The translations under genes and the position numbers were made by a program. A DNA stretch of 29,958 nucleotides from RGIG4074 sp964459165 (GTDB lineage Bacteria > Bacillota > Clostridia > Christensenellales > Borkfalkiaceae): assembly GCA_964459165.1 (NCBI GenBank), contig CAYWKM010000020.1, positions 1 through 29,958 of the forward strand, written 5' to 3'. Positions 7,446 through 15,202 of this stretch are shown here, one piece after another. The notes under the pieces are model-generated. The model did no database searches and was not told the DNA's origin. It saw only the letters and a list, made by a program, of their open reading frames with translations. How positions within the stretch are numbered: position 1 is the stretch's first letter; every line of letters starts with the position of its first letter.

Positions 7446-8033
7446 TTACTTGGAGTACAATTCGACGATAAGCATTTCTTCTACAGGAACGTCTATCATT
7501 TCTCTTGTAGGTTCGGACAATACTTTTCCTTCAAGTTTTTCGGTATCAAATTCAAGCCACTGAGGGATAGAAAGACACTTCGTTTCTTTCAATGCGGTAA
7601 AATATTTATTCCCTTTTCTGCTTTCCTTGACGGCGATTACGTCGCCGGGTTTTACGAGGTACGAGGGAATATCGACCGTCTTACCGTTGACGGTAAGATG
7701 CGCGTGGGTGACGATCTGACGAGCAAGCCTTCTGGTGGAAGCGATTCCCATTCTGAAAGCTACGTTGTCCAATCTCTTTTCGAGAAGGGCAAGCATATTC
7801 GTACCGGTAACGCCTTTCATTCTGTCGGCTTCCTCGTAATACATTCTGAATTGCTTTTCGAGAACGCCGTAAATAAATTTAGCCTTCTGCTTTTCTCTCA
7901 GCTGTAAAGCATATTCGGACTTTTTTCCCGTCTGCTTGACTTGTCTGTTGGATTTTTTATTGATGCCGAGATAAATAGGATCCAATCCGAGCGCTCTGCA
8001 TTTTTTAAGAATAGGTTCTTTATTAACTGCCAT
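7446..8033 (-). CDS. rpsD: 30S ribosomal protein S4
   Basis: S4 binds 16S rRNA early in small-subunit assembly and in many bacteria represses its own operon by binding the mRNA leader. The 195-residue protein has the conserved KKSEYALQLREKQKAKFIYGV region and an S4 RNA-binding domain (RRLARQIVTHAHLTVNGKTVDIPSYLVKPGD). The N-terminus is short and has a single cysteine, so it is the zinc-free form. In Bacillus rpsD stands alone; here it sits inside the alpha operon, as in many Clostridia. Confidence 0.97.
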   Translation of the reverse strand: MAVNKEPILKKCRALGLDPIYLGINKKSNRQVKQTGKKSEYALQLREKQKAKFIYGVLEKQFRMYYEEADRMKGVTGTNMLALLEKRLDNVAFRMGIASTRRLARQIVTHAHLTVNGKTVDIPSYLVKPGDVIAVKESRKGNKYFTALKETKCLSIPQWLEFDTEKLEGKVLSEPTREMIDVPVEEMLIVELYSK

Positions 8034-8053
8034 TTTTCTTCTTCTCCTCCCTG

Positions 8054-8449
8054 TTATACTCTACGACGCTTAGGCGGTCTGCAACCGTTGTGGGGAATCG
8101 GCGACACATCGGAAATGAGAGTGATTTCAAGTTCGCACGTAGCGAGCGCGCGGATAGCGGATTCTCTGCCCGCGCCGGGTCCCTTTACGTAAACCTCAAC
8201 CGTCCTGAGTCCGTGTTCCTTTGCCGCTCTCGCTGCGGTTTCCGTAGCCATCTGCGCCGCATAGGGAGTACCCTTTCTGGACCCTTTGAATCCGAGGGAA
8301 CCCGCGCTGCTCCAAGAAATCGCGTTGCCGTTCATGTCGGTAATCGTTACCAATGTATTGTTGAAAGAGGACTGAATATGAACCTGACCTTTATCAACTT
8401 TTTTAATTTCTTTCTTCTTACGAGAAACTACTTTTTTATCGTTAGCCAT
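8054..8449 (-). CDS. rpsK: 30S ribosomal protein S11
   Basis: S11 sits on the platform of the small subunit, near the mRNA exit. The 131-residue sequence has the family core HIQSSFNNTLVTITDMNGN, WSSAGSLGFKGSRKGTPYAAQ and PIPHNGCRPPKRRRV at the C-terminus. A GGAGG site precedes the ATG. It lies between rpsM and rpsD in the standard order. Confidence 0.97.
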   Translation of the reverse strand: MANDKKVVSRKKKEIKKVDKGQVHIQSSFNNTLVTITDMNGNAISWSSAGSLGFKGSRKGTPYAAQMATETAARAAKEHGLRTVEVYVKGPGAGRESAIRALATCELEITLISDVSPIPHNGCRPPKRRRV

Positions 8450-8467
8450 GTCTATAAACCTCCCCGA

Positions 8468-8836
8468 TTATTTCTTCTTCTTAGCGATCGCTCTCGCAGG
8501 GCCTTTACGGGTTCTCGCATTTCTCTTCGTGCTCTGTCCGCGAACGGGAAGTCCCTTTCTGTGACGGATTCCGCGATAGGAACCGATTTCCATAAGTCTC
8601 TTGATATTCAAATTCACATGAGAACGGCATTCGCCCTCTACAATAAGATGATGATCGATATATTCTCTTAATTTTGCGACGTCGTCTTCATTGAGATCTT
8701 TTACCCTGACGTCGGGATTGATTCCCGTTTCCGCGAGAATCTTTTTTGACGTAGTAAGTCCGATACCGTAAATATAGGTAAGACCGATTTCTATTCTCTT
8801 TTCTCTGGGTAAATCTACGCCGGCAATACGTGCCAT
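8468..8836 (-). CDS. rpsM: 30S ribosomal protein S13
   Basis: S13 lies in the head of the small subunit and contacts L5 and the P-site tRNA. The 122-residue protein starts MARIAGVDLPREKRIEIGLTY and has the helix-two-turn-helix and the basic tail GQSTKRNARTRKGPARAIAKKKK. I chose ATG 8836: a TTG four codons upstream would leave no gap to the GGAGG. The GGAGG-to-ATG distance is 12 bases, a little long. This is the first gene after the internal alpha promoter. Confidence 0.97.
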   Translation of the reverse strand: MARIAGVDLPREKRIEIGLTYIYGIGLTTSKKILAETGINPDVRVKDLNEDDVAKLREYIDHHLIVEGECRSHVNLNIKRLMEIGSYRGIRHRKGLPVRGQSTKRNARTRKGPARAIAKKKK

Positions 8837-9034
8837 ATTGATTTCCAACCTCCGTTTTTTTATAATAGTGATCTATCTTGTCCGTACGGCGGCGACGAAC
8901 AGTGGAAAATGTTCTCCGACCGCTTCGGTTATTTTCATATTTAACGCGCAACAAAACTCAGTTCCCGCAATTTTTGCGGAAATTGAGTTTGCTTATACGC
9001 TTTATTCGCTTTGAATTCTTCAAACGCTTTACCT
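8837..9034 (-). other. leader of the alpha operon (about 190 nt, structured)
   Basis: Between the promoter and rpsM there is no gene. The minus-strand RNA can form a long hairpin at 8954-8990: AAACTCA pairs with TGAGTTT, then, after a mismatch, CCGCAA pairs with TTGCGG around an AAA loop. A second fold pairs GAAAAT with ATTTTC and ACCG with CGGT near 8908-8939. Long leaders before rpsM or rpsD are autoregulatory targets of S4 in several bacteria; I cannot tell if this one matches a known leader family. Confidence 0.5.
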
Positions 9035-9063
9035 ATTATAACAATAATGTAAACGATTGTCAA
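9035..9063 (-). promoter_or_regulatory. consensus promoter of the alpha operon
   Basis: TTGACA (9058-9063), exactly 17 bp, then TATAAT (9035-9040) with an extended TGT. This is a full consensus match, placed eight bases beyond the rpmJ stop codon. The predicted start is near 9028. Confidence 0.92.
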
Positions 9064-9070
9064 CCGTTTT

Positions 9071-9187
9071 TTAACCCTGTCTTTGCTTATGGCTCTTATT
9101 TTTGGAACAAATTACCATAACCCTTCCGTTTCTTTTGATAACCTTGCATTTATCGCACATAGGCTTTACTGAAGGTCTGACTTTCAT
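9071..9187 (-). CDS. rpmJ: 50S ribosomal protein L36 (zinc-binding form)
   Basis: The smallest ribosomal protein, 38 residues, reads MKVRPSVKPMCDKCKVIKRN at its start and ends in KSHKQRQG. C11, C14, C27 and H33 form the zinc ribbon, so it is the C+ paralogue. AAGGAG lies nine bases before the ATG. It follows infA by 58 bases, as in most Firmicutes, and is the last gene before the alpha promoter. Confidence 0.97.
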   Translation of the reverse strand: MKVRPSVKPMCDKCKVIKRNGRVMVICSKNKSHKQRQG

Positions 9188-9245
9188 TTTCTTCTTCTCC
9201 TTGAAATAGAATTTTTTTCGCTCAGCTTTCCACGTTTACACGTTT

Positions 9246-9467
9246 TTACGATTTGCTGCGCCATGTGATTCTGCCCTTCGTCAAATCATAAGGGCTCATT
9301 TCGAGTTTAACCGTGTCGCCTTCTATAATTCTGATATAGTTCATGCGCAGTTTACCCGAAATATAAGCCGTAATGATATGCCCGTTTGAGAGCCGAACTT
9401 TGAATGATGCGTTGGGTAAAGCTTCGATGACTTTCCCCTCCGTCTCAATTACGTCGTCCTTGGACAC
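9246..9467 (-). CDS. infA: translation initiation factor IF-1
   Basis: IF-1 occupies the A site of the small subunit during initiation. The 73-residue OB-fold protein has the typical EGKVIEALPNASFKVRLSNGH and GDTVKLEMSPYDLTKGRITWR. The start codon is GTG (9465-9467) with GGAGG nine bases upstream; no ATG is available in frame. It lies between map and rpmJ. The KOW-domain gene found here in some Firmicutes is absent. Confidence 0.97.
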   Translation of the reverse strand: MSKDDVIETEGKVIEALPNASFKVRLSNGHIITAYISGKLRMNYIRIIEGDTVKLEMSPYDLTKGRITWRSKS

Positions 9468-9519
9468 AATGAATTTCCTCCGCTTTTATTTTACAGAATC
9501 TCTCGATCGATTCTTCCCT

Positions 9520-10266
9520 CTATAAGGTCAGAATTTCCACCCCGTCTTCTCTTATGACTACCGTATTCTCGTAATGCGCCGCAGGAAGCCCGTCCGCCGT
9601 AACCGCCGTCCAGCCGTCTTCAAGCATTTTTACCCGAAACGTTCCCATCGTGATCATGGGTTCGATACAAACGACGGTATTCGCTCTGAGCCTTACGCCC
9701 GTCCCTTTTCTTCCGTAATTGGGAACGGAGGGATCCTCGTGCATTTCTCTGCCGATGCCGTGACCGACAAAGCTCCGTACCACGCCGAATCCGTTCGATT
9801 CGGCGTGCCGCTGAACGGCATATCCGATATCGTAAAGAGGCGTACCCGCTTTAAGTCCCTCGATCGCTTTAAAAAAGCATTCTTCGGTCACTCTTACCAG
9901 CTTCCTCTTCTCCTCGGATACGTCGCCGATGCAAAACGTTCTGCACGCGTCTCCGTTATATCCGTTTTTTTCCGCGGTAATATCCACCGAAACGATATCC
10001 CCGTCCTTAATGATGATCTCATCGGAGGGAATCCCATGCACCACCACTTCGTTGGGGGAGACGCAAGCCGATCCGGGATAGCCGCAATAGCCGAGGCTGG
10101 AAGGAATCGCGCCGCAGGAAACGATATAGTTATAAACCATCGCATCCACTTCTTTCGTCGTCATCCCCGCCTTGATATGTCTGCCGACAAATTCCAGCGT
10201 CTCTTTCACGACCCGACACGGTTCGCGCATGATTTCAATTTCTTCGTCACTTTTTACGCGAATCAT
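9520..10266 (-). CDS. map: methionine aminopeptidase, type I
   Basis: This enzyme removes the initiator methionine from nascent proteins in the cytoplasm. The 248-residue pita-bread fold has all expected residues: H77 (VVHG), and metal ligands D95, D106, H169 (VGHGIGREMHE), E202 (IEPM) and E233. There is no N-terminal zinc-finger extension, so it is type Ia. AAGGCGG precedes the ATG by seven bases. It follows adk by 12 bases in the secY-adk-map-infA order. Confidence 0.97.
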   Translation of the reverse strand: MIRVKSDEEIEIMREPCRVVKETLEFVGRHIKAGMTTKEVDAMVYNYIVSCGAIPSSLGYCGYPGSACVSPNEVVVHGIPSDEIIIKDGDIVSVDITAEKNGYNGDACRTFCIGDVSEEKRKLVRVTEECFFKAIEGLKAGTPLYDIGYAVQRHAESNGFGVVRSFVGHGIGREMHEDPSVPNYGRKGTGVRLRANTVVCIEPMITMGTFRVKMLEDGWTAVTADGLPAAHYENTVVIREDGVEILTL

Positions 10267-10278
10267 ATTTTATCCGCC

Positions 10279-10902
10279 TTATTGATCGAGGACGCTTACG
10301 ATCTCGGCAAAAACTTCGTCTACGGAAGCGTCGCCTTTCAAATTGGCGATTATTCCTTTCTTCGTATAATAATCAATCAACGGAGCCGTCTGCTCGTTAT
10401 AAACGGAAAGTCTGCTTCCTACGGTTTCGGGATTATCGTCCTTTCTCTGATAGAGCTCGCCGCCGCATCTGGAACATCTCGTTGCGCCGTTGAGGGAACT
10501 GATATGATAGCTTTCGCCGCAATCCTTGCATACCCTTCTGCCGCAAAGTCTGTTCATCAATAAGGAAAGATCGATATCGATATTGAGTACCACGTCGATT
10601 TTTGCAAATCGATCGAGAGCTTCCGCCTGCGCGACGTTGCGAGGAAATCCGTCGAGAAGATAACCGTTCTTGCAATCCTCTCTCGACAATCTGTCCTCGA
10701 CGATTTTACAAGTCACTTCGTCGGGAACGAGCTGCCCTTTATCCGTATACGATTTTGCAAGTAAGCCGATCTCCGTTTGATTTTTAATGTTTTCTCTGAA
10801 AATGTCGCCGGTGGAGATATGAGGCATTCCGTACTTGTCGGAAATTTTCGTTGCCTGCGTTCCCTTGCCTGCGCCGGGTGCGCCGAGTAAAATAATATTC
10901 AT
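10279..10902 (-). CDS. adk: adenylate kinase, zinc-lid form
   Basis: Adenylate kinase interconverts AMP and ATP with two ADP. The 207-residue protein has the P-loop GAPGAGKGTQ (residues 7-16), the AMP-site DGFPRN (84-89) and a LID domain with four cysteines C125, C128, C143 and C146, which bind a structural zinc in Gram-positive enzymes. It is slightly shorter than the usual 215. An AAGGGG site precedes the ATG. It sits 78 bases downstream of secY. Confidence 0.97.
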   Translation of the reverse strand: MNIILLGAPGAGKGTQATKISDKYGMPHISTGDIFRENIKNQTEIGLLAKSYTDKGQLVPDEVTCKIVEDRLSREDCKNGYLLDGFPRNVAQAEALDRFAKIDVVLNIDIDLSLLMNRLCGRRVCKDCGESYHISSLNGATRCSRCGGELYQRKDDNPETVGSRLSVYNEQTAPLIDYYTKKGIIANLKGDASVDEVFAEIVSVLDQ

Positions 10903-10980
10903 GGTTATATCCCCTTTCTATTGATTTTTATCTCTTTCCGTCGAAAACGGATTTCTCCGCTTCCGCACGAAAAATGACGA

Positions 10981-12312
10981 TTATTTAAGGAATCCTCTGT
11001 AATTCTTCATCATGAGCTGAGATTGAAGCTGCTTATCGAAATCCAACGCAACGGAAACGACGATCAGAATACCCGTCGTAGAGAATACGTTTACCAAATC
11101 GCTGCTTGCCCAGCTGAACGCCACGGAAGGAACAAAGGCGACCAACGCGAGATAGATCGCGCCAAACAACGTGATCCTGTTGGAAATCTTTTTCAGATAC
11201 ATCGCGGTGGGTTTCCCGGGACGAATCCCTTGAATAAATCCGCCGTTTTGCTGAATATTCTTCGCCACGTCGTCCGGATTGAACTGAATCGATTGATAGA
11301 AGAACGCAAAGATAAAGATAAGTACGCAAAGAATCAACGCGTAGATTACCTGTCCGTACCACTGCGAAGAAGAACCCGATAGCCATGTGGAACACCAAGT
11401 GGCAAATCCGCTATTCGGCCAAAATAAACTTGCGAGCATAGAGGGGAAAGAAATGATGGCGAAAGCAAAGATCAAAGGCATGACGCCGCTTCCGCTGATC
11501 TTCATGGGAATGACGGAAGACTGACCTCCGTACATCTTTCTTCCCTTTACTTGTTTCGCGTACTGAACGGGAATTTTTCTCTCCGCAAGATCGACCGTGA
11601 CGATCGCAAAAAACACGACTACGGCGATGATGAGGAAAAGAACGATTTCCCAAATCGGCTTTAAGTTGGTTACGCTGATTTCGGAGATCTTATCTACGAT
11701 CGTCGCGCCCGCCGTGGAAAGAATGCCGACAAAGATGATCATAGACTGACCGTTACCGACCTGATAATCGGTGATTCTTTCGCCCAACCACATGACGAGC
11801 ATCGCGCCCGCCGTATAGACGGAAGCGAAGTATACGCCCGATATCCATAACGCGGCGGTTTCGCCGAAAACGGAAGCCCCGAAGAATTCCGTTTTGATAG
11901 AATTGCTTGTATTGGCAAAATTGACAATAATGCCGACGGCCTGCGCGATCGCGAGAACGATCGTGAGATATCTCGTATATTGGGAAATCTTCTTTCTGCC
12001 GTCTTCGCCCTCCTTGGAAAGCCTTTCGAGCGCAGGGATGCCGACGGCGAGAAGCTGCATGATAATGGACGCATTGATGTAAGGACCGATGCCGAGCGCA
12101 AACAGCGTACCGTTGGCGAGCGCGCCTCCGGTGATGGAACTCATGAGCTCAAGGAAATCGGTACCCGTGATAGAGCTTCCGAAGCTATCGGCGTCAAGAC
12201 CGGGAACCGGAATAAAGCAACCCAATCTGAAAACGAGTAAAAGAAGAAGCATCATAAGAATTTTATGTCTGATATCTTTTACTTTTAATGCTTTTTTTAA
12301 TGTTTCTAACAT
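10981..12312 (-). CDS. secY: preprotein translocase channel subunit SecY
   Basis: SecY forms the protein-conducting channel in the inner membrane with SecE and SecG. The 443-residue protein has about ten transmembrane helices, the lateral-gate region ALGIGPYINASIIMQLL, the cytosolic loop PVQYAKQVKGRKMYGGQSSVIPMKISGSGVMP and the C-terminal loop NIQQNGGFIQGIRPGKPT. I start it at ATG 12312 (MLETLKKALK) with GGAG seven to eight bases upstream. A GTG at 12387 extends the frame but falls inside the structured spacer and adds residues unlike the family. A 133-base spacer separates it from rplO. Confidence 0.97.
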   Translation of the reverse strand: MLETLKKALKVKDIRHKILMMLLLLLVFRLGCFIPVPGLDADSFGSSITGTDFLELMSSITGGALANGTLFALGIGPYINASIIMQLLAVGIPALERLSKEGEDGRKKISQYTRYLTIVLAIAQAVGIIVNFANTSNSIKTEFFGASVFGETAALWISGVYFASVYTAGAMLVMWLGERITDYQVGNGQSMIIFVGILSTAGATIVDKISEISVTNLKPIWEIVLFLIIAVVVFFAIVTVDLAERKIPVQYAKQVKGRKMYGGQSSVIPMKISGSGVMPLIFAFAIISFPSMLASLFWPNSGFATWCSTWLSGSSSQWYGQVIYALILCVLIFIFAFFYQSIQFNPDDVAKNIQQNGGFIQGIRPGKPTAMYLKKISNRITLFGAIYLALVAFVPSVAFSWASSDLVNVFSTTGILIVVSVALDFDKQLQSQLMMKNYRGFLK

Positions 12313-12445
12313 CCTTTTCTCCAATACTGAATCGTATAACGCGCCCTCGCGCATTACACCGCTCGCCGGAAAACCGGCAGATGACACATAGCATGACTAT
12401 GCGGAAAATTATCCGAGGACAATTTTCCGTAAAAATCAAACGATG
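12313..12445 (-). other. structured rplO-secY spacer with four tandem stem-loops
   Basis: In minus-strand order: CGGAAAATTGTC pairs with GATAATTTTCCG around a CUCG tetraloop (12402-12429, 12 bp with one G-U pair that exists only on this strand). Then CATAG/CTATG (12387-12401), GCCGG/CCGGC with a TTTT loop (12365-12378) and GCGC/GCGC (12341-12352). None is followed by a T-tract, so they are not ordinary terminators. The spacer is unusually long for this tightly packed cluster. Confidence 0.6.
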
Positions 12446-12895
12446 TTATTCAACGATTTCGGCGGCGCCGCCGACCGCTTCGATTGCAGCCTTGGCAGAT
12501 TCGGAGAAGCTCCGGGCCTTTACGTTCAAAGCGACCTTGATTTCACCGTTGCCGAGAACTTTGAGCCCGCAGCAGTTTTTCACCTTCTTCGCCATGCTGT
12601 TTTCCATCACATAACCCAAATCCACTACCGTACCTGCGGGAATATCCGCCAAATCGGAAAGGTTGACGATGACATACTGTTTTTTGAAATGATTCTTGAA
12701 CCCTCTCTTGGGAATGCGTCTCGCGATAGGAGTCTGACCGCCTTCAAAGCCGGGTCTTACTCCGCCGCCGGAACGCGCCCGCTGACCCTTATGACCTTTG
12801 CCGGACGTTTTTCCGAGACCGGAACCAATTCCTCGGCCCAATCTTTTCGCGCGAGTCCTAGCGCCCTCTGCGGGGGATAATGTATTTATTCTCAT
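12446..12895 (-). CDS. rplO: 50S ribosomal protein L15
   Basis: L15 joins late in large-subunit assembly and is rich in glycine and basic residues at its N-terminus. The 149-residue protein reads MRINTLSPAEGARTRAKRLG, then GRGIGSGLGKTSGKGHKGQRAR and GFEGGQTPIARRIPKRGF, all family hallmarks. AAGGAG precedes the ATG. It lies 12 bases after rpmD. Confidence 0.97.
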   Translation of the reverse strand: MRINTLSPAEGARTRAKRLGRGIGSGLGKTSGKGHKGQRARSGGGVRPGFEGGQTPIARRIPKRGFKNHFKKQYVIVNLSDLADIPAGTVVDLGYVMENSMAKKVKNCCGLKVLGNGEIKVALNVKARSFSESAKAAIEAVGGAAEIVE

Positions 12896-12907
12896 ATATA
12901 GCTCCTT

Positions 12908-13093
12908 TCATTCTTCAGCGTCTTCCACTTTAACGAGGTGGTTGACCTTTTTAATCATACCTCTGACGGAGGGCGTGTCTTCCAAGACGTTCGACGTGCG
13001 AATCTTGGTGAGCCCCAAAGCGGCTACGGTATCTTTGATCGATTGAACTTTGCCTATGGTACTCCTTACGAGCGTAACCTTAATTTTAGCCAT
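12908..13093 (-). CDS. rpmD: 50S ribosomal protein L30
   Basis: A 61-residue protein of the large subunit. It has the family core KVTLVRSTIGKVQSIKDTVAALGLTKI and a central V-R-G-M-I-KKVNHLV motif. It lies between rpsE and rplO in the standard spc order, with an AAGGAGG site before the ATG. Confidence 0.96.
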   Translation of the reverse strand: MAKIKVTLVRSTIGKVQSIKDTVAALGLTKIRTSNVLEDTPSVRGMIKKVNHLVKVEDAEE

Positions 13094-13106
13094 TTTTCAA
13101 TCCTCC

Positions 13107-13634
13107 TTAACCGATCACTTCTTCGACGGATTTACCGCGAAGCGCGGCAACCTGCTCGACGGTCTTTAACGAGGCGAGCCCTGCGATCGCCGCCTTTACG
13201 CAATTCGCGGGATTCTGTGTTCCGTGAGACTTCGTTCTGATATTTTTGACGCCGGCGACTTCCATTACGGCGCGGACGGGACCGCCTGCGATAACGCCGG
13301 TTCCTTCCGCAGCGGGCATCAAAAGGACGGAACCTCTGCCGAACTTACCCAGCGCCTCGTGAGGAATCGTTCCGTTCGCCATGGAAATGCTGATCATGTT
13401 CTTTTTTGCGCGGAGCGTCGCTTTCTCGATCGCTTCGGGCACTTCCTTTGCCTTGCCGGATCCGATACCGATTTTGCCGTTTCCGTCGCCCACGATTACG
13501 AGGGCGGCAAAGCGCATATTCTTACCGCCTTTGACAACCTTGGTTACGCGGTTGATTTCGATGGTCTTTTTGATAAGTCCGTCGTTTTCTTCCTGTCTTC
13601 TGTTAGGCCTTCTTTCTCTCTTTTCGTCTGCCAT
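13107..13634 (-). CDS. rpsE: 30S ribosomal protein S5
   Basis: S5 lies at the mRNA entry and affects decoding accuracy. The 175-residue protein has a double-stranded-RNA-like N-terminal domain (KTIEINRVTKVVKGGKNMRF, GDGNGKIGIGSGKAKEVPEAI) and the C-terminal domain (GTGVIAGGPVRAVMEVAGV, SHGTQNPANCVKA). The spectinomycin-site loop VTKVVKGGKNM looks wild-type. A basic 15-residue leader precedes the fold. Confidence 0.97.
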   Translation of the reverse strand: MADEKRERRPNRRQEENDGLIKKTIEINRVTKVVKGGKNMRFAALVIVGDGNGKIGIGSGKAKEVPEAIEKATLRAKKNMISISMANGTIPHEALGKFGRGSVLLMPAAEGTGVIAGGPVRAVMEVAGVKNIRTKSHGTQNPANCVKAAIAGLASLKTVEQVAALRGKSVEEVIG

Positions 13635-13648
13635 ATCTTTACTCCTTA

Positions 13649-14017
13649 TTAGAAATCAAGTCCGGCTTCACGAGCGCCGTCCGCTACGGCTTTTACTCTG
13701 CCCGTATAGAGATAGCCGCCTCTGTCGAACACGACTTCTTTAATACCGGCAGCCAAAGCCTTTTCGCCTGCCACTTTACCGACGACCTTTGCCGCTTCGG
13801 TTTTCGAGAGGTCTGAAATCTGTTCCTTTACCGCTTTTTCCATAGTGGAAGCGGAAACGAGAGTAACGCCCTTCGTATCGTCGATTACCTGAACATAAAT
13901 GTGATTCAGACTTCTGTATACATTCATACGGGGGCATTCGCTCGTGCCGGAAAGCGTCTTCCTGACGCGTTCATGACGTCTTCTTCTAACTGAGTTCTTA
14001 TCAATTTTAGAAATCAT
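13649..14017 (-). CDS. rplR: 50S ribosomal protein L18
   Basis: L18 binds 5S rRNA with L5 in the central protuberance. The 122-residue protein has a basic N-terminus (RRRRHERVRKTLSGTSECPR), then the core MNVYRSLNHIYVQVIDD and the terminal VVFDRGGYLYTGRVKAVADGAREAGLDF. It lies 12 bases after rplF. Confidence 0.97.
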   Translation of the reverse strand: MISKIDKNSVRRRRHERVRKTLSGTSECPRMNVYRSLNHIYVQVIDDTKGVTLVSASTMEKAVKEQISDLSKTEAAKVVGKVAGEKALAAGIKEVVFDRGGYLYTGRVKAVADGAREAGLDF

Positions 14018-14029
14018 AATTTACGCTCC

Positions 14030-14584
14030 TTATTTCTTGCCCTTACCGCCGGAAGTCTTGCCTTCCTTATGTTCGACAACCTCTCCCTTATAACGGATGC
14101 CGTATCCGTGATAGGGTTCGGGTTCTCTCAACGCTCTGATGCTGGCGGCAACTTGTCCGACCTTGACTTTATCGATGCCGGAGACGACGATATCCGTCTG
14201 CGTGGGGCATTCGAATTTGACGCCCTCGGGCTCAACGACGTCGATCGTATGAGAGAAGCCGACGCTGAGGACGATTTTATTCCCCTGCTTAGCGACCCTC
14301 CAACCTACGCCTTTGATTTCAAGACCCTTCGTATAGCCTTCGGTCACACCCTTCACCATAGCTTCGAGAAGCGCTCTGTAAAGTCCGTGCTTTGCGCTCG
14401 TTTCCTTCGTTTCGTCTTTGGGAACGACCAACGCATGGCCGTCTTCCACCTTAATATCGATAGCGCCGACGATATTCTGCGTTAAAGTACCCTTGGGCCC
14501 TTTAACGGTGACGAGTCCGTCGTTGAACGTAACCGTAACACCTGCGGGAATAACAACAGGCTTTTTTCCGATTCTGGATGCCAT
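14030..14584 (-). CDS. rplF: 50S ribosomal protein L6
   Basis: L6 lies near the factor-binding stalk of the large subunit. The 184-residue protein has two similar halves, with MASRIGKKPVVIPAGVTV at the start and the signature PEPYHGYGIRYKGEVV near the end. The last residues (HKEGKTSGGKGKK) are a basic tail typical of Gram-positive forms. It follows rpsH by 15 bases. Confidence 0.97.
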   Translation of the reverse strand: MASRIGKKPVVIPAGVTVTFNDGLVTVKGPKGTLTQNIVGAIDIKVEDGHALVVPKDETKETSAKHGLYRALLEAMVKGVTEGYTKGLEIKGVGWRVAKQGNKIVLSVGFSHTIDVVEPEGVKFECPTQTDIVVSGIDKVKVGQVAASIRALREPEPYHGYGIRYKGEVVEHKEGKTSGGKGKK

Positions 14585-14599
14585 ATTCCTGTTACCTCC

Positions 14600-14989
14600 T
14601 TACCAGATGCGGCAGAGAACTTCGCCGCCGACATTCATTTTTTTCGCTTTCTTTTCGGTCATAATCCCTTTATTGGTGGAGAGGATCACGATACCGAAAC
14701 CGCCGAGCGCCTTGGGCATTTTTTCAACGCCTGCATATTGACGAAGCCCGGGAGTGGAAACTCTTTCAAGTCCGGAAATAACGGACTGCTTATCGGCATA
14801 TTTAAGAGTGACGACGATATTGCCGTTATAGCCGTTTTCTACGACCTTGACGTCGCTTACGTAACCCTCTTCGAGAAGGATATCGGCGATGGCTCTCTTC
14901 ATTTTGGAAGCGGGAATTTCAACGGTTTGTTTTTTTACGGTAATTGCGTTTCTGATTCTTGTAAGCATATCTGCTATAGGATCTGTCAT
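14600..14989 (-). CDS. rpsH: 30S ribosomal protein S8
   Basis: S8 binds the central domain of 16S rRNA and in Escherichia coli represses the spc operon. The 129-residue protein starts MTDPIADMLTRIRNAI and has the core RVSTPGLRQYAGVEKMPKALGGFGIVILSTNKGIMTEKKA. A ribosome binding site (AGGAGG) precedes the ATG by a few bases. Confidence 0.97.
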   Translation of the reverse strand: MTDPIADMLTRIRNAITVKKQTVEIPASKMKRAIADILLEEGYVSDVKVVENGYNGNIVVTLKYADKQSVISGLERVSTPGLRQYAGVEKMPKALGGFGIVILSTNKGIMTEKKAKKMNVGGEVLCRIW

Positions 14990-15004
14990 TTTCTTTACCT
15001 CCTG

Positions 15005-15190
15005 TTACCAGCTGGACTTTTTAACGCCGGGGATTTCGCCCTTATAGGCCAGGTTTCTGAAACAGATACGGCAAACGCCGTACTTTTTCAAAACCGCATG
15101 AGGTCTGCCGCAGATGGAACATCTGGTATAAGCTCTCGTAGAGAACTTCGGCGTTTTCTGCTGTTTATTGATCATTGACTTTTTTGCCAT
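15005..15190 (-). CDS. rpsZ: 30S ribosomal protein S14, zinc-binding type Z
   Basis: This 61-residue form of S14 holds a zinc ion through C24, C27, C40 and C43 (CSICGRPH, CRICFRNLAYKGEIPGVKKSSW). The short zinc form is the usual housekeeping S14 of Firmicutes, in contrast to the longer zinc-free form. It lies between rplE and rpsH. Confidence 0.97.
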   Translation of the reverse strand: MAKKSMINKQQKTPKFSTRAYTRCSICGRPHAVLKKYGVCRICFRNLAYKGEIPGVKKSSW

Positions 15191-15202
15191 ATTTGTATCT
15201 CC

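Noticed and set aside
8954..8990. Hairpin in the alpha leader as an intrinsic terminator
   Set aside because: After the stem the minus strand reads TGTTGCGC with no real T-tract, so a leader structure is more likely.
12313..12387. N-terminal extension of SecY from a GTG at 12387
   Set aside because: The added residues do not resemble SecY, the GTG lacks a ribosome binding site, and ATG 12312 has GGAG at a good distance.
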